Below are positions 47,542 to 60,430 of a DNA stretch of 64,000 nucleotides, one piece after another. The notes below the pieces were generated by a model. The model did not search any database. It worked only from the letters and a program-made list of their open reading frames with translations, and was not told the origin of the DNA. The stretch's first letter is position 1. The number at the start of each line of letters is the position of its first letter. The DNA lies in NCBI GenBank assembly GCA_032622095.1, contig CP136062.1, positions 196,673,887-196,737,886 on the forward strand, read 5' to 3'. The position numbers and the translations under genes are program-made. Source of the stretch: Siphonodentalium dalli. Lineage: Eukaryota; Mollusca; Scaphopoda; Gadilida; Siphonodentaliidae.

Positions 47542-50500
47542 ATGGACTCAAGTGAGTTACATACCTATCAACTTCAATATTGTGTTATCTTAGATTTTGG
47601 TGTTTACCTCTAGCTCACACTCCCTTCCCTAGGGCATTAGTATACTCATATTCTCTAAATAAAAGTCCATTTTAACGCGGTCATCAGACGTTTACAACAC
47701 CGTTGAATAGTTCACATAACGGTGGTTGTGGATTTTATAGCATGTTGAAAGTACGTTGAAACCATGTTGAAGATTAACAAACTGCATTCAAGATAATGGC
47801 AATGTTACAGTTGAGTTGAAATTTCCGATCATTGCGCTGAATAAGTATAACCAACACAGAGTTATACCCCTTTTGACATACATGTAGTGACTATGATGAT
47901 TATCTCGATGTCCGAATGTTATCTTGCGAAATATTTGACAGAATATGATGAAACTTCCTATGAGAAAGTCTCGGTGATTTTCTCTGCCTTTGGGTATAGA
48001 CCTTGTCAACTCTGGTTATTGTGTAAGACCAACAAAAAATGAATGTGTGGTTTGGGATACCCCTAGAATCATGGGATACCCCAATCATAGGTTTTTTTAA
48101 TTTTTGCCTAAGGCATAGAAAGACAATGTAATGATATGAAATGGATGAAAAGTGGTGCATACTAGTACATGTATATCAACTTAATACATATTTCGTTGTT
48201 TTTACTTATTTTTTACTATTTTCACGTCAAACTCATGGTCAGTTTTCACCATGTATATATAAAAATTAAAACCTAGAGGGCTAAACAAATTATAAAATCT
48301 GCAATAGAATGACTTTCATTGAATATGTAAGAGCTCATACACAGTATCATCAGGGGTCAATTTAATTAAAAAAAATTGCATAGCATTTTGCAGCACTTGG
48401 TAGATTTTGTATAGCATTCCCCACCATGGCACCATTTGTTTTTGCAATGTAAATTGGTTAGCAGATATGGCAAATTCCATTGTAAATTGCGATGCCAATC
48501 CAGTTAAATCGAGCCCAAAGTATTATTTACCAAATTGAAATTATTATAAAATTCCAAGACTGCCATTAATTTCACTAATAACTGCTAGGACTATATACTT
48601 TTCTCATTTGTTTTCAGGATATCTCAAGAAGAGAATTGACTCACTTGGCCGGGTCAGGCCGACAAGCTATGATTATGTTAATGAAATAAGAGAAAATGTG
48701 TCTGATGATATGCATGGTCCTAGTGGGGAAGACAAAACTGATGGTCTTGAACATAAGGTATCAAAGGTTGATTCACTTGGTTGAGTTAGACCTACTTCTT
48801 ACCAACAACTCAGTGTAGGAACAGACCATGGTATGGATACTTCTGTGAATGATCCCAGTGATGATGAGTCAGTTTCAATTATGTCAGAGTCAAATGTAAC
48901 AGATGCACTATCTGACATGGATAATTTATTTCATTTGGACAACAACAAATTAAACATTCAAGAAGGATTGATGTCTACAAATGAAGATCACCTTATAAGT
49001 GAATCAAAGTGGAGTGAGATGATGAAGGAAATCATTGATGACGATTCAGATGACAACGATGTACTAGTAGGTGATCAATGTGACAATTGTGATGACAACT
49101 CCGTGGATGGCAAAGAACAAGATGCGAACCCTGATATGCCAATCTATACAGGACACAGCATGACAGTCAGTACTAGCATGATCATAATATTGCTTTATGC
49201 AGTCTGTCACAAGATTAATTCTGAACAGCTCGCAGATTTGTTGACTTTGATAGGAATGCATTGCATGCAGACACATCCCTCCATATCAAGTCTTTACCGG
49301 TTCAGAAATATTTTTCATGCTTGAAAACTCCAGTAAAGAAACATTTTTTCTGTAGGAACTGTTTGTCTAAATGTGACGAAAAAGAAACAGTATGTCAGTA
49401 TAATAATTGTAATGAAACTCTGACAAAGAAGGCAAAAGGTAATTTCATCGAAATGTCCATTGAAGATCAAATAAGAAATATCATGGAAAGACCAGGAATG
49501 ACACAACTATTACAGAAACGTTTCGACAGAAAGAAAAAGAACAGTCAATCTGTGGAAGATATATATGACGGGAGGATTTATCAGAGACTTTCAGTTCCTG
49601 GTGGACCACTCTCAAAGGACAATCCATACAACATTTCGTTTACCTGGAACACTGATGGAATTCCTGTATTTAAGAGTTCCAAGTTCTCACTGTGGCCATT
49701 ATTTCTAACTATTAATGAATTGCCATACAAAAAAAGAATTCTCCAAGAAAATATGATAATGTATGGTTTGTGGTTTGGTGAAACAAAACCGGCTATGACG
49801 CTTTTTACAAAGCCACTTGTTCATGCCTTTAAAATGTTAGAGAACCATGGGATGAATGTTAATTTAAATGGTGAGTTGACGAAAATTAAAGGATTTCTGT
49901 TGTTTGGCACTGCGAATTTGCCTGCTCGAAGTCTAGCACTAAACTGTAACCAGTATAATGGTGCTCACAGCTGCATACGGTGTATGGATCCAGGAAAAAC
50001 ATTCAAAACATCTAAAGGTGGCAGCATTCACATCTTCCCATATGATATAAAAGAAACACCAACTGGAAGGACAAGTTCCAGCTATATAGCTGATGCTAAA
50101 ACTGCATTGGAGGCAGGCCAGGTGGTAAACGGCATAAAGGGACCATCATTTGTAATGGCATTCAAATATTTTGATCCAGTGAGATCAAATACCATCGATT
50201 ACATGCATGGGATTCTGTTAGGCATAACAAAGCTACTGATCAGGTTGTGGACATCACCAGCTACCCCAAAGCCAAAATATTCACTCTCCAAACACATGGA
50301 AACTATTGATAACCGGTTGCTATCTATAAAGCCTCCTCTTTGCCAAGAACCATAACAGGCCACTTCAAATATTGGAAGGCTTCGGAATTAAGGGCTTGGC
50401 TCTTCTTCTACTCATTGCCTGTTTTATCAGACATTTTTCCAGATGAATATTTGCTACATTTTGCTGCCTTTGTTGAAGCTATCTACCTCTTAAGTTCAGA

Positions 50501-51377
50501 ATGCATTCTTCCCTATCACATACATAGAAGTGAGACTCTGCTAAAGTATTTTGTTCACATGATGCCTTCTCTTTATGGAGAAAGATATATGACTTTAAAT
50601 GTGCACCAACTTCTTCATCTGCCAGACTGTGTCACAGACTGTGGACCTCTGTGGTCATTCTCATGCTTCGCTTTTGAAAATGCAAACGGGATGCTGCTCA
50701 ATTTAGTTCACGGTACCCAAAATGTTGATCACCAAATTGTCAATGGACTTGCAGTTGTTCAGAATATTCCATCTTTGGTGTCATCTGCTAAGGATGAGAA
50801 TGTGGTCAAATTCATGATGAAATGTAGGAAAACGGCTGTAATTTCTAAAGGAATAAATTCTCAGAAAAATGTCACAGCGATACCTTATGGTCGACCAATT
50901 GGTACACCACTCTCTGACATGATGTATTCAGAGCTCCAGCAGGAGATAGGGTTTAAACCATCTCAAGAACATGTTTACAGCAGAATTTGTGTGAAAGGAA
51001 ATGTTATCCACTCAGAATCATATTCAAGAGCCTTTAGTCGCAACTCATACACAGTGAAGTATTTCATTGAAGACTCACCCATGTTTGGAATAATAAAACA
51101 TTTTGTATATGCCAAAGAATGTGAGTGTTTGAAAATAATCTGTGGTTGTGACGCAACATTAGCTGCCATAATATCTAACTTAAAAGTAGTTAACAACTCA
51201 CTTGTAAAAGTACCTGCCAACTCCTTGCCAGTTTCTGTACCGCACATCAAGTTGGTTGAACAGACAAATTTATTATTTGTTATTAAACTATCTAGAATCG
51301 TGTTTAACATTGTGAATGTGAAACTTGATCAGAAAATATTTCTGTGTGAAATGCCAAATTCTAATGAGTGTGATTGA
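47542..51377 (+). pseudogene. TNP2/EnSpm-like transposase gene, degraded
   Basis: Exon 1 is ATGGACTCAA (47542-47551) before donor GTGAGT. Exon 2 begins at 48618 after TTTTCAG and continues in phase (YLKKRIDSLGRVRPTSYDY). An acidic stretch follows (SDDDESV, IIDDDSDDND), then a Cys-rich segment CRNCLSKCDEKETVC, then transposase-like blocks FTWNTDGIPVFKSSKFSLWP, YMHGILLGITK, and a C-terminal domain with NVHQLLHLPDCV and GPLWSFSCFAFENANG. These blocks match the metazoan relatives of plant TNP2 transposases. Breaks: TGA at 48782, frame changes near 49310 and 50340. I found no CACTA-type terminal repeats. Confidence 0.8.
47815..48010 (-). repeat. Dispersed repeat related to the tandem units at 60058-60430
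   Basis: GAGTTATACCCCTTTT, CTCGATGTCCGAATG, ATATTTGACAGAAT and ATGATGAAACTT occur in the same order as in the 60-kb tandem units. It lies in the intron of the transposase gene. Confidence 0.55.
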
Positions 51378-51930
51378 AGATTTCAGGATTGATTCAGTTT
51401 TCACCCGCAAGTGATTGCATTCAGAATTGTTTTTAACTGCAAAACATTAATTGATATATAATCAATTAAAAGCTTACAGTATATCATTCTGCCATATTCA
51501 AATAGCCCCATAATTCCTACACCATACCTGATAAGTTTGCCAACCAGTTGATCATCAGCATCATACCAATTTTGACACAGTTCCATTGGGATATCAATTA
51601 ATCACATACTAACAATCAGTCAAACACCAATTATCTTGGCTATTTTTCTCACACTGGAGGATTAATAATGAATTTACTCATTATTGTTTATTATTAATAT
51701 ATAGAGAATACCTACAGTTTTTATTGAATACTGACATATTTCATGAGTGTCTGGGAAGAAATATCGAATTTTCATAAGTTGCAAATAAAAATTAAATATT
51801 TCTTTACTTGACACAAACGAGATGTTTCAGGTATTCGAACAAAAACTGTAGGTGTCATTTTTATTGTATGTGTCTTATTAATGCTTAGAGCAGCTTAAAG
51901 TAGCTAAATTATGCAAAATTTGCCCTTGTA
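51378..51930. other. Unassigned AT-rich stretch
   Basis: 3' flank of the transposase gene. No terminal repeat of a CACTA element was recognised here. Confidence 0.4.
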
Positions 51931-52154
51931 ATGGAACAACAAATTAAACTAGAGGTCAGATTCCATGGAATCAGATATACTTCCATGGTATTCCATCCCA
52001 TCCCATGTGAGTGTTATGCGTATATGTATGTTCCCCTTCGTGCGAATGCATATTGGTGCCTTACGATCCGATGGTGGACTTGCATTGACATTTCTAAATT
52101 TAATATATATTTTGGTACTTCTGTCTGTCTGTTTGTTTGTCTGTCAGCTATGGC

Positions 52155-52500
52155 CGGGAAAACTGCTGGACGGATTTTGACGAAATCTGATAAATGTGGG
52201 TGATTTTGCCCAGGGAGTGTTTTGGACGGGTCGAATCGTGACCCCCGACCTGACATTGGTCTTCAAAAAGGCATTCGAAGGTCAAATCGGGTAAAACCGA
52301 CGGATTTCCACGAAATTCGATACCTAGGGGTACTTTTGTCTGGGGAGTCTTTTGGGCGGGTCAAGTCGTGACCCCGACCTGACATTGACCTTCGAAATGA
52401 TCAGTTCAAGGTCAAATCGGGTAAAACGAACGGATTTCGACGAAATTTGATACCTAGGAAAACTTTTTTCCGGGGAGTTTTGGACATGTCAAATCGTGAC
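52155..52500. repeat. Diverged tandem repeat, period about 130 bp, three units
   Basis: Each unit has GGATTT(T/C)(G/C)ACGAAAT, GATAcctagg, GGGGAGT, TTTTGG, CGGGTC, CGTGACC and GACCTGACATT in order. It starts after a short CTGT-rich tract at about 52120-52145. Confidence 0.8.
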
Positions 52501-53340
52501 AATAGGATACTTTTACAGTAGAGCGGACATACCTATATAGTATATCGGTGAGAATATTCATGCATTTGCCTTGCTTCTTGATAAGTCCGTTTGAATTTGC
52601 GTCATGAATAGAGGGTTTGAATTTGAGTAATATATATCACCCGTTACACGCTACCAGGGTTAAACCGTTCAATATAAATCATTAAAAAGTGTACTAATCT
52701 TGCGTTTAGATACTACTTATCACATCCACTCATCGAAAAGTTTTTATCTCAATATATGATTTTCGGAGTAATTTTCCCCATTTGATCTTCGGTGGAATTT
52801 TCCAAATCTGAACCCACCCGACACAAACACTCCCTTGAGCAGGTTGCGTTTATATTAGAGAGGTCAAATTTTGGAGGCATACCTACAGTATACCGACTTA
52901 CGTACCACCGCATTAAACTCGCTGCTACATTAGCCCGTTTGGATTTGGGGCTAAAAATCGGCTAGTGATAGACTACACAAGTATACATATTTATGATATA
53001 TAGCGTTGTCACGAGTAAACTGTTCCATCTGAAAATTAGAAAATCGCCCTCTGGATGCGCGTGAACACTAGCTATCAGATGTACTCGTCAAAAAAAATTA
53101 TCTCGATGTTTGAATTTCCCCCCTTTGCAATTTTCGTGGAATTTTCCTAAAGTCTCAACCCACACTGACACGCATTCTCCGTTGGGCATGTTACATTTAT
53201 AGTATAGCCGTCAAACTACTGGGACGTACATAAAGTATGTCAACGTACCTGCTACGACATTATCTTGCTCTTTAATCAGCCGGTTTGGATTTGGCGGGAA
53301 AAATAGTTGCAATATTTCCGTATCCCGTAACGCGGAAAGT
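52500..53340. repeat. Diverged tandem repeat, period about 345 bp
   Basis: Two long units (about 52690-53040 and 53041-53330) share GTGGAATTTTCC, AACCCAC, GACACNCA, CGTACC and GTTTGGATTTGG in order. The end of an earlier unit is visible at 52510-52690. Confidence 0.65.
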
Positions 53341-53479
53341 CCTGGGTAAAAACATGTTTAGGCGGTAAATTCGACTCAGGATTACTCGTCCGATTCGGAA
53401 TATGCAATAAAAATTTTAGAGCTCTGCACTTATAAAAAAAAAAAAAAAAACCAGTTTATTCATACTGGTGTATAGTGTG

Positions 53480-55737
53480 TGCCTATTTATGGGCGGTAAC
53501 TCTGCAGGGAAAGCGCGGACACAAGTTTTGATGCCCGTGGGCAGTAGGGCATATCGAGGTGTGCATACGGTCCAATTTTCGATGCTCTGCTCCTTATAAT
53601 TTCCGAAATAGTAAAGTGACATTTTTTCATATAAAGGGAGATAACTCAGCTGGGTAAACGTGGACAATATTCGTTGTATGCCGATAGGTTAGAACTCATT
53701 GACCCCAACATATGTACAAACTTTCAGTTCGATAATCCCCATACTTTCAGATATTAGGGCGTTGCAAAAGTGTCGAGTATAATAACAAATAATAATGAAA
53801 AATAATCGTAAAAGGGCCATAACTACGTCAAAAAACATTGCGCCGAATTCCGGATACCATTATATTTAGTAGACCTCCGATGCCTACATTCGCTAGAGAT
53901 TTCGCGTTCCTACTGCAATTAGTTTCTGAGTATTTCCAAATAAACGGAAAACGACCCCAGTAGAAAAACAATATACTTCCTTGGTTACACCATGGAAGTA
54001 TAATAATAGGGAAAATCATGATCTGAAAGAATCGCATTTTTGGGACGGAAATACGAAGTATGTTGATTATATGTTGTTCTTATCGTGTGAGTGTTTATCT
54101 TATGTGTTTGTAAGTGACCCCACCCCTACCTCGAAATTGGGTAATGGGATTGGGAAATTATCAAACCCGGCCCAAAATGCGAAGTTTGAGGGCCCGTAAC
54201 TCAGTTATTTTTCAATGGATTTAAAAATTGTTTTCAGTAATGTGATCAGCTCCTCACATAGATTGTTTGTTATACATTTTGTCTGATTCGGAGACGGATA
54301 ACATTTTGGTTATTGGAAAGAATATGGGTCCAGATTCAAATTTTGAGGCCCCAAATCTCGGCCATTTTTTAACGGATTTACAATCTGTTTTCAGTTTTGT
54401 GATCATCGTATATGGTAGATGTTATATTCCAAGTTTCATCTGATTCGGAAAAGAATAAAAAAATGGTACCCCGGACCGACCCTCCCCTGACCCACAACAC
54501 TGAACCGACACTGGCAAAATTTGGCACACCACGTGCTCTCTTCAGACCGCACGCACTGGGATATCAAATGACATCCTAAGTTCGACATCTTCGGAGGAGA
54601 TATGTTCACAAGCACATGGGCCCAAATTTGCATAGTTTGAAGGCCCGCAACTCCGCCATTTTTCAATGGATTTTCGAAATTCTTTCAGTTTCTAGATTGA
54701 TTGGCGGTGTAGATGTTATATTCCAAGTTTCATCTGATTCGGAGAAGAATAAAAAATTGGTACCCCGGATCGCCACTCCCCTGATCCACAACACTGAACC
54801 GACACAGGCAAAATTTGGCACACCGCGTGCTCTCTTCAGACCGTCCGCACTGGGATATCAGATGACATCCTAAGTTCGACATCTTCAGAGGAGATGTGTT
54901 CACAAGCACATGGGCCCAAATTGCAAACTTTGAGGGCCCGTAACTCTTGCATTTCTTCTCGAATTTCAAAAATCCTTTCCGGTACGGGTTCGTTTTCGTT
55001 CAGGGAATCCACATACTTAAATAGATGAATGTCAATCAAAAAATTTATTTTTGAAAATTTTGCCCCCACCCCAGCGTCAAAACATATGGCCGACCCTGTC
55101 CAATTTTCTTTCTCAAACTAAACTGTCAACGGTCAAAACGACTGTGAAATCCAAATGCAGTTTTCTGGAATGATACGAGAGTGCAGCCTAGTAAATCAAA
55201 TATAGGTTTGCCTATTTATGGGCGGTAACTCCGCAGGGAAAGCGCGGACACAAGTTTTGATGCCCGTGGGCAGTAGGGCATATCGAGGTGTGCATACGGT
55301 CCAATTTTCGATGCTCTGCTCCTTATAATTTCCGAAATAGTAAAGTGACATTTTTTCATATAAAGGGAGATAACTCAGCTGGGTAAACGTGGACAATATT
55401 CGTTGTATGCCGATAGGTTAGAACTCATTGACCCCAACATATGTACAAACTTTCAGTTCGATAATCCCCATACTTTCAGATATTAGGGCGTTGCAAAAGT
55501 GTCGAGTATAATAACAAATAATAATGAAAAATAATCGTAAAAGGGCCATAACTACGTCAAAAAACATTGCGCCGAATTCCGGATACCATTATATTTAGTA
55601 GACCTCCGATGCCTACATTCGCTAGAGATTTCGCGTTCCTACTGCAATTAGTTTCTGAGTATTTCCAAATAAACGGAAAACGACCCCAGTAGAAAAACAA
55701 TATACTTCCTTGGTTACACCATGGAAGTATAATAATA
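53480..55737. repeat. 529-bp direct repeat at both ends of a 1.73-kb unit
   Basis: 53480-54008 recurs at 55209-55737 with an offset of 1729; I see one difference in the parts compared (TCTGCAG versus TCCGCAG). LTR-type TG...CA ends are not shared, so a recent tandem duplication of a 1729-bp satellite-like unit is more likely than a retrotransposon. Confidence 0.88.
54165..54990. repeat. Tandem repeat, period about 294 bp
   Basis: GTTATATTCCAAGTTTCATC is at 54421 and again at 54715; AACACTGAACCGACAC and GACATCCTAAGTTCGACATC recur at similar steps. The copies are close in sequence. It lies between the 529-bp direct repeats. Confidence 0.88.
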
Positions 55738-55808
55738 CATTGAAAGCAACAAATGGTTGACCCAAACCACTTTCAAGCAGAACCAAGCTATTTTCACACT
55801 TATGTACC

Positions 55809-57598
55809 GTTCACACTAGTCTGTTGCGTTGTAATTGGATTACAGACAATAACACTGAGGGGTTCAGGTTGTATCCGTTAACACACATAATGGGCAGGTT
55901 CCATTTCCAACGTAATTTATGGAGTAATATAATAAATATATACCTTATACAAGTATGTCGTGCATAATGTTTCATATTTAAATTTATAAACGATGGCAGC
56001 TGTCTTTGAAGAGAAGGAAAATAAACTTTATGTATATTTCAGAAAATTGTTAATTGTTGGAATTTGACAAGTTTGACATTAACATAGAAGTAATTTATCA
56101 CAGATAGATTGATATCTAACTTATTAGCTGCAATTATTAATCTGAAGTTGTGCATTATAACACAGTGTACCCACCAGTGTAAACACTTAAAACATACTGT
56201 GTCAACACAAAACATACATGTATGGACCAACACAATGGACTCGTCTGAACTCTGCTTAATAAAATAATTCCTGTTTCATTTTATGGATGTTTATAGTATA
56301 CAGAAATGAAGCCAGACAAGCAAAACCAAATCTCCATTTGCTTTCACGACAAGTGAAAGTCCTAACTTTAAGGGATGTGTTGGCTTTCAGATGTAGTATA
56401 AAATTATGTTATAACAAATATTCACCTCACTTTTAGTTCATTAAAAAATTATCACTGCACATATTCCAGTACAAATTTTCTGAGTACAACAATCCATATT
56501 CAAGGAAATGTCCCTTAATTGTTAATTGTATGGAAATACTAAAGTTATAACTCTTGTTTCAATTTAGGTTATGCAGTTCAAGCCAAAAAGTTTGAAGATA
56601 AATTTTACTAACGCATAGCGCTTTATTGTATTACTGTACTGTCTTCAAACTTTTTAGATATAAACTGACATCCTTAATCTAAACAAAGTTTTTTTCTTCT
56701 AATTTCACAGGAGAACCATCATAAGTAGATAGTAGAAGTAAAAATTTCACATTATTCTCGACAAAGTAGACACATAATGTTGAAACAAATAGGCTGTCAA
56801 TCAAAACAGCTAATTATTGATTGATTAAGTGGCATCAACTCATTGCTTTGATTGGCTAATGGTCAGTGGTCATGCCATGCACAGCTCAGCTGTCCTCCAC
56901 TTAGCAGTGCAATTTCTTGTTTAAGTTTCATTTCTTTGCAAATGTTAGCACAAGTCTTGATGATTTATGTTGGTACTTATGCACTTAGTCTTATGATAGA
57001 TTAGCAGTAAGTTTTATTGGCAGGGCAATCCTTTCCGAAGGAATTCTGATCCAACATCTGTCAATGGTCACATTAATTCCCTGTTATATCGTAGGAAGTA
57101 TCAAATAGTTTTCATGTACATTTTAGGCATGGTGTCCAAGGATGGATGGCTTAGTGTTCACACAAGTCAGTTGCATACATTTGGTCTGCATGTTGCATTG
57201 ATACGATTTGTTGCCTGAGTAAGCCGTTCACATGAATGTGTACGTTTCATTATGAAGGGGAGCTTCCAATTAATAACTGGAGCTAATAAGTTCAAAATTG
57301 GAATAAATGCAATATTACAAATCAATCTTGTAATGAATTAATTGTTCAATAATGTCAAACCTTTCAAATCTAAATAACTAACACTGTATATTGACATAAA
57401 TAAAAGTCTATTTTCCTTCGCTTCGAAGAAAACTGTCATCTGTTAACGATTGACATATGAGGTATGGGTTATACTTTACGTTGCGTTAAAGATAGAATCT
57501 CTCTGTTCTGTGTGTTAATGCATACAATCTCAACGACGCATTTCTCAGCCATCTGGATGCATTGGTGTTATTGTCTGTAATACAATTTCAATACAACA
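55809..57598. mobile_element. Putative TIR element, about 1.8 kb, non-autonomous
   Basis: Left GTTCACACTAGTCTGTTGCG and further in ATTACAGACAATAACAC pair with right GTGTTATTGTCTGTAAT and GTGTGAA near 57620; GTTAACACACA is also matched by TGTGTGTTAAT. A third related motif, GTTCACACAAGTCAGTTGC, is at about 57154. The arms are diverged and I see no target duplication; boundaries are approximate and the outer right end may extend to about 57627. Confidence 0.5.
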
Positions 57599-57627
57599 TA
57601 TGCAATGGTCTTGTGTGAATGCTACTT

Positions 57628-58256
57628 TAATCAATGATTAAAGATGGTCTATCTCTTCCAAGATACATGTTTTAATTAGTTTTCGGTGTATAAAATAATA
57701 AATATGAGTAGAAGACAACTGGCCAGAAATGCTTATATCGATTAATATTGATTTTATTTAAATATTTTCTTGAGTTATCCAACATGCTACTTGTATGCTC
57801 CAAAGAACGCACTCTGTAAAATGACCCAAATTATAAATTAAACCAGAAAATTTGAAATAAAATAAATATTAAATCATAGAAGCGTTTTCAGACAGGGGCC
57901 TTGATTCATATCTATTATGTTATACCCAGGAAACTCATAAAACTTGTTATAGGAAGAGATATACCATTTTAAAATTATATGTATATATAAAAATGATGTT
58001 TTCATTTATGTTATTTGTGTATTCATTCATATCTACATGTGTGAGTACCCAGTTATATATATCTATGTCGATATAAATCATGGTTCAGTCAATGTTAACT
58101 GTCTACTGAAACATGTCCACAAATAGGGAGTGTTTAAATATTGCTGAATGCAATATTTTCTTCAGTTAATTTACTGCAGCATGATGGTTCATTCCTGCAA
58201 ACTTGCATCTCACTTACTTTTTTCAATAAAATTACAAATTCATGTGTTGATATATT
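57628..58256. other. Unassigned non-coding stretch
   Basis: AT-rich with no supported feature. Confidence 0.4.
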
Positions 58257-58650
58257 CAAAAAGTTTTCAGCGAACATGTAGCAAACATTTGTTTTTACAT
58301 AGTTTGTAGCGAACATGTGGCGAACAGATTCTGTCAAACTAGTGAACATTTGTTTTTTCACAAAGTGTGTAGCGAACATGTGGCGAACAGATTTTGCCAA
58401 ACTAAGTTTGCTGCAAAGCTATTGAAAACTTAATTTCAATAGAAATGTTTTCCGCAAACTTATCGCAAACTTTCCATCCAATCTAAAGGTTTCTGCGATA
58501 TTGCTGCAAACAAATGGGAGTTGCGGCAAAGTCGCGGCAAAGTAAAAGATTGCGGCTAACATCTGCAAACATTCGCAGCTTAATTTCTGCGAACAAACAG
58601 TTTGCGGCATATGTTCCGCAAATATTCATTTCGATAAGGGAGGCCATTAA
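58257..58650. mobile_element. GCAAA-motif element related to 11590-11912
   Basis: Repeated GCGAACATGTGGCGAACAG words at the left (58301-58391) and GCAAAC/TTTGC words at the right, ending GATAAGGGAGG as in the other element's CTCCCTTATC end. It is less palindromic than the copy at 11.6 kb. Confidence 0.55.
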
Positions 58651-59297
58651 TCACAACTCGAACTCAGAGATTGGTGCATCGGAATAACTGTATCTCGAAG
58701 TTTCAAACAGTGTATGATGTTCAAAGATTGTGAACGATAATAGCCTTTCAACTAAGTCAGTTTTATGGTTCTTGTGATATTCCCGTTATATTTTTCCACT
58801 GGAAACTGGCAATAATGTAAGCGGCCCAGCACACGATGTCATAACGTCATTTAGCAGCCAAGATGTTAAGTTTAACGGAAACATTAGGTCAATTTTCTGT
58901 ATCGGAAACATGTTATAAATGCCCATTATTAGAGTTTGGTCATGACAAACTGTAGCGGAAAAATATAATAAACAATAGAGAACTGTCCTCAGTGATGAAC
59001 AAAGCTTCTCCTCTCATGAGCTGCAAGGATTATTTTCACTCGGCTAATGCCTCTTGAAATTTTTTTCGTCACTGAGAACAGTTGTAATTTGTCTATGAAG
59101 TGGTTACTGCCACTCAAAACAGAATATCCATAAAGTGTAGTCAAATATCAGGTTATTCTTTGCAAGTATGTGGTCATCGTTGGGTGAGCCAAATAAAATG
59201 CTCTCATACAAGCAATAAATTTGATTATTTTAAATGGACATGTTCAAACATTATAAAAGAAATATCACCAACAACTGGGAGAAATAGATAAAAAAAA
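58651..59297. other. Unassigned stretch with one weak short inverted repeat
   Basis: GAACTGTCCTCAGTGA at 58980 faces TCACTGAGAACAGTTG at about 59070. Pairing is limited to the ends (about 17 bp). Nothing else is recognised. Confidence 0.35.
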
Positions 59298-59390
59298 TCA
59301 GAATGAGGTCCCCAGAGGGTGAATTTAGTGACGCTGTCCCACATAGCGGGCTAGCATCACCAAATTCACCCTCTGGTGAATTCATTCTGA
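59298..59390. mobile_element. 93-bp hairpin MITE
   Basis: Almost the whole segment pairs with itself: TCAGAATGA, then CCAGAGGGTGAATTT at the left, and AAATTCACCCTCTGG, then TCATTCTGA at the right. The loop is near GTCCCACATAGCGGG. Confidence 0.8.
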
Positions 59391-59803
59391 CTCAAATTGA
59401 AGTTGCCAAATTGTGAATATTGTGATGTACACCCATTGGGAACCTCAATTAAGCAATGTGTCATCTGCCAAAAAAAGAAATAGAATCTATGTGAAGAAGT
59501 TTCTATAGAAATTTTATTATAAAGAAACTTTCCAGAGAAGATGAGGCCTAGGCTTGGTGTTGAAACCATTGTCATGTAACCATTACTGTTACAGTGTCAT
59601 TCATTTTATCAGCAAACATTTTTGTATTCAAGTTTCTTGCCGCAGCATCTTAATTTAGTGAGCAAACCAGGTTTGTCCCAATTTTTTTGCATGTGTTATG
59701 GACCTTAATTTGTAATTTTGTCGTGATTATTGTCCATTCGCCTAGATAACTCAAACAAATATGAGACATTTTCAATCATTTTTGCAATGTATGTTTTATC
59801 TAG

Positions 59804-59951
59804 GTATTTGAGGCTGAAGAAGCGAAAAGAAAAGGAGGGATGGAGACTAGAAAGCTGAAGAAACGAGGAACCCGGGTGTTTGAACCAAGCTCTCCTGTGC
59901 CAACGAAAGAGACCATTGTGTTCAGCAGAACAGATACAGCAGCAGAGCAGC
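59804..59951 (+). CDS. Macro-domain (PARP-like) gene, upstream exon
   Basis: Acceptor TTTTATCTAG, 148 bases (49 codons plus one base), donor GTATGT. It starts in phase 0 and reads VFEAEEAKRKGGMETRKLKK and then a proline/serine-containing linker ending TDTAAEQ. It joins in phase to the macro exon at 62798. It is a charged linker without a domain I can name. Earlier exons must exist but I cannot identify them in this window. Confidence 0.65.
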
Positions 59952-60057
59952 GTATGTACCATCATTTACTTTATTTCCTCATTGTTTTCCAACATATTGT
60001 TCGGGGGACTATAGAAATGAGTGTTGTCTGTCCGTCTTAAACATTTGTTGTCCAGAT

Positions 60058-60430
60058 AATAACTTGGATATTATTTGACAGAATTGTATGAAACTGTGGC
60101 CTTCATATGAGAATGTCCTGATCAAGTTTGAATTTGGTTCCAGTCCAATCATTTCTGATGGAGTTATGCCCCTTTTTGACTTGGAATTTGCAGATTATGT
60201 TGTTGATGATAACTTGAATAGAGTTTAACAGAATTTTATGAAACTTGGTCTATGGTCTTCATATGAGAACGTCCCGATCCAGTTGAAATTTGAGTCTGGT
60301 CTGGCCATTTCTGACATAGTTCTGCCCGTTCTTGACTTAGATTTTGCTGACTATTTCGATGTTCGGATGATATAACTTGAATAATATTTTACCGAATTTC
60401 ATAGACTTTGAATTTGCTGACTATATGTTA
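60058..60430. repeat. Diverged tandem repeat, period about 155 bp
   Basis: Units start ATAACTTG at about 60058, 60209 and 60372, each with TTTNACAGAATTNTATGAAACT, CTTCATATGAGAA, GTC(T/C)(T/C)GATC, TCTGANNNAGTT and GACTTNGA(A/T)TTTGC in order. The family also occurs at 47815-48010. Intronic. Confidence 0.78.

Noticed and set aside
53480-55737. LTR retrotransposon bounded by the 529-bp direct repeats
   Set aside because: No shared TG...CA ends, no primer-binding site or polypurine tract, and the interior is tandem satellite sequence.
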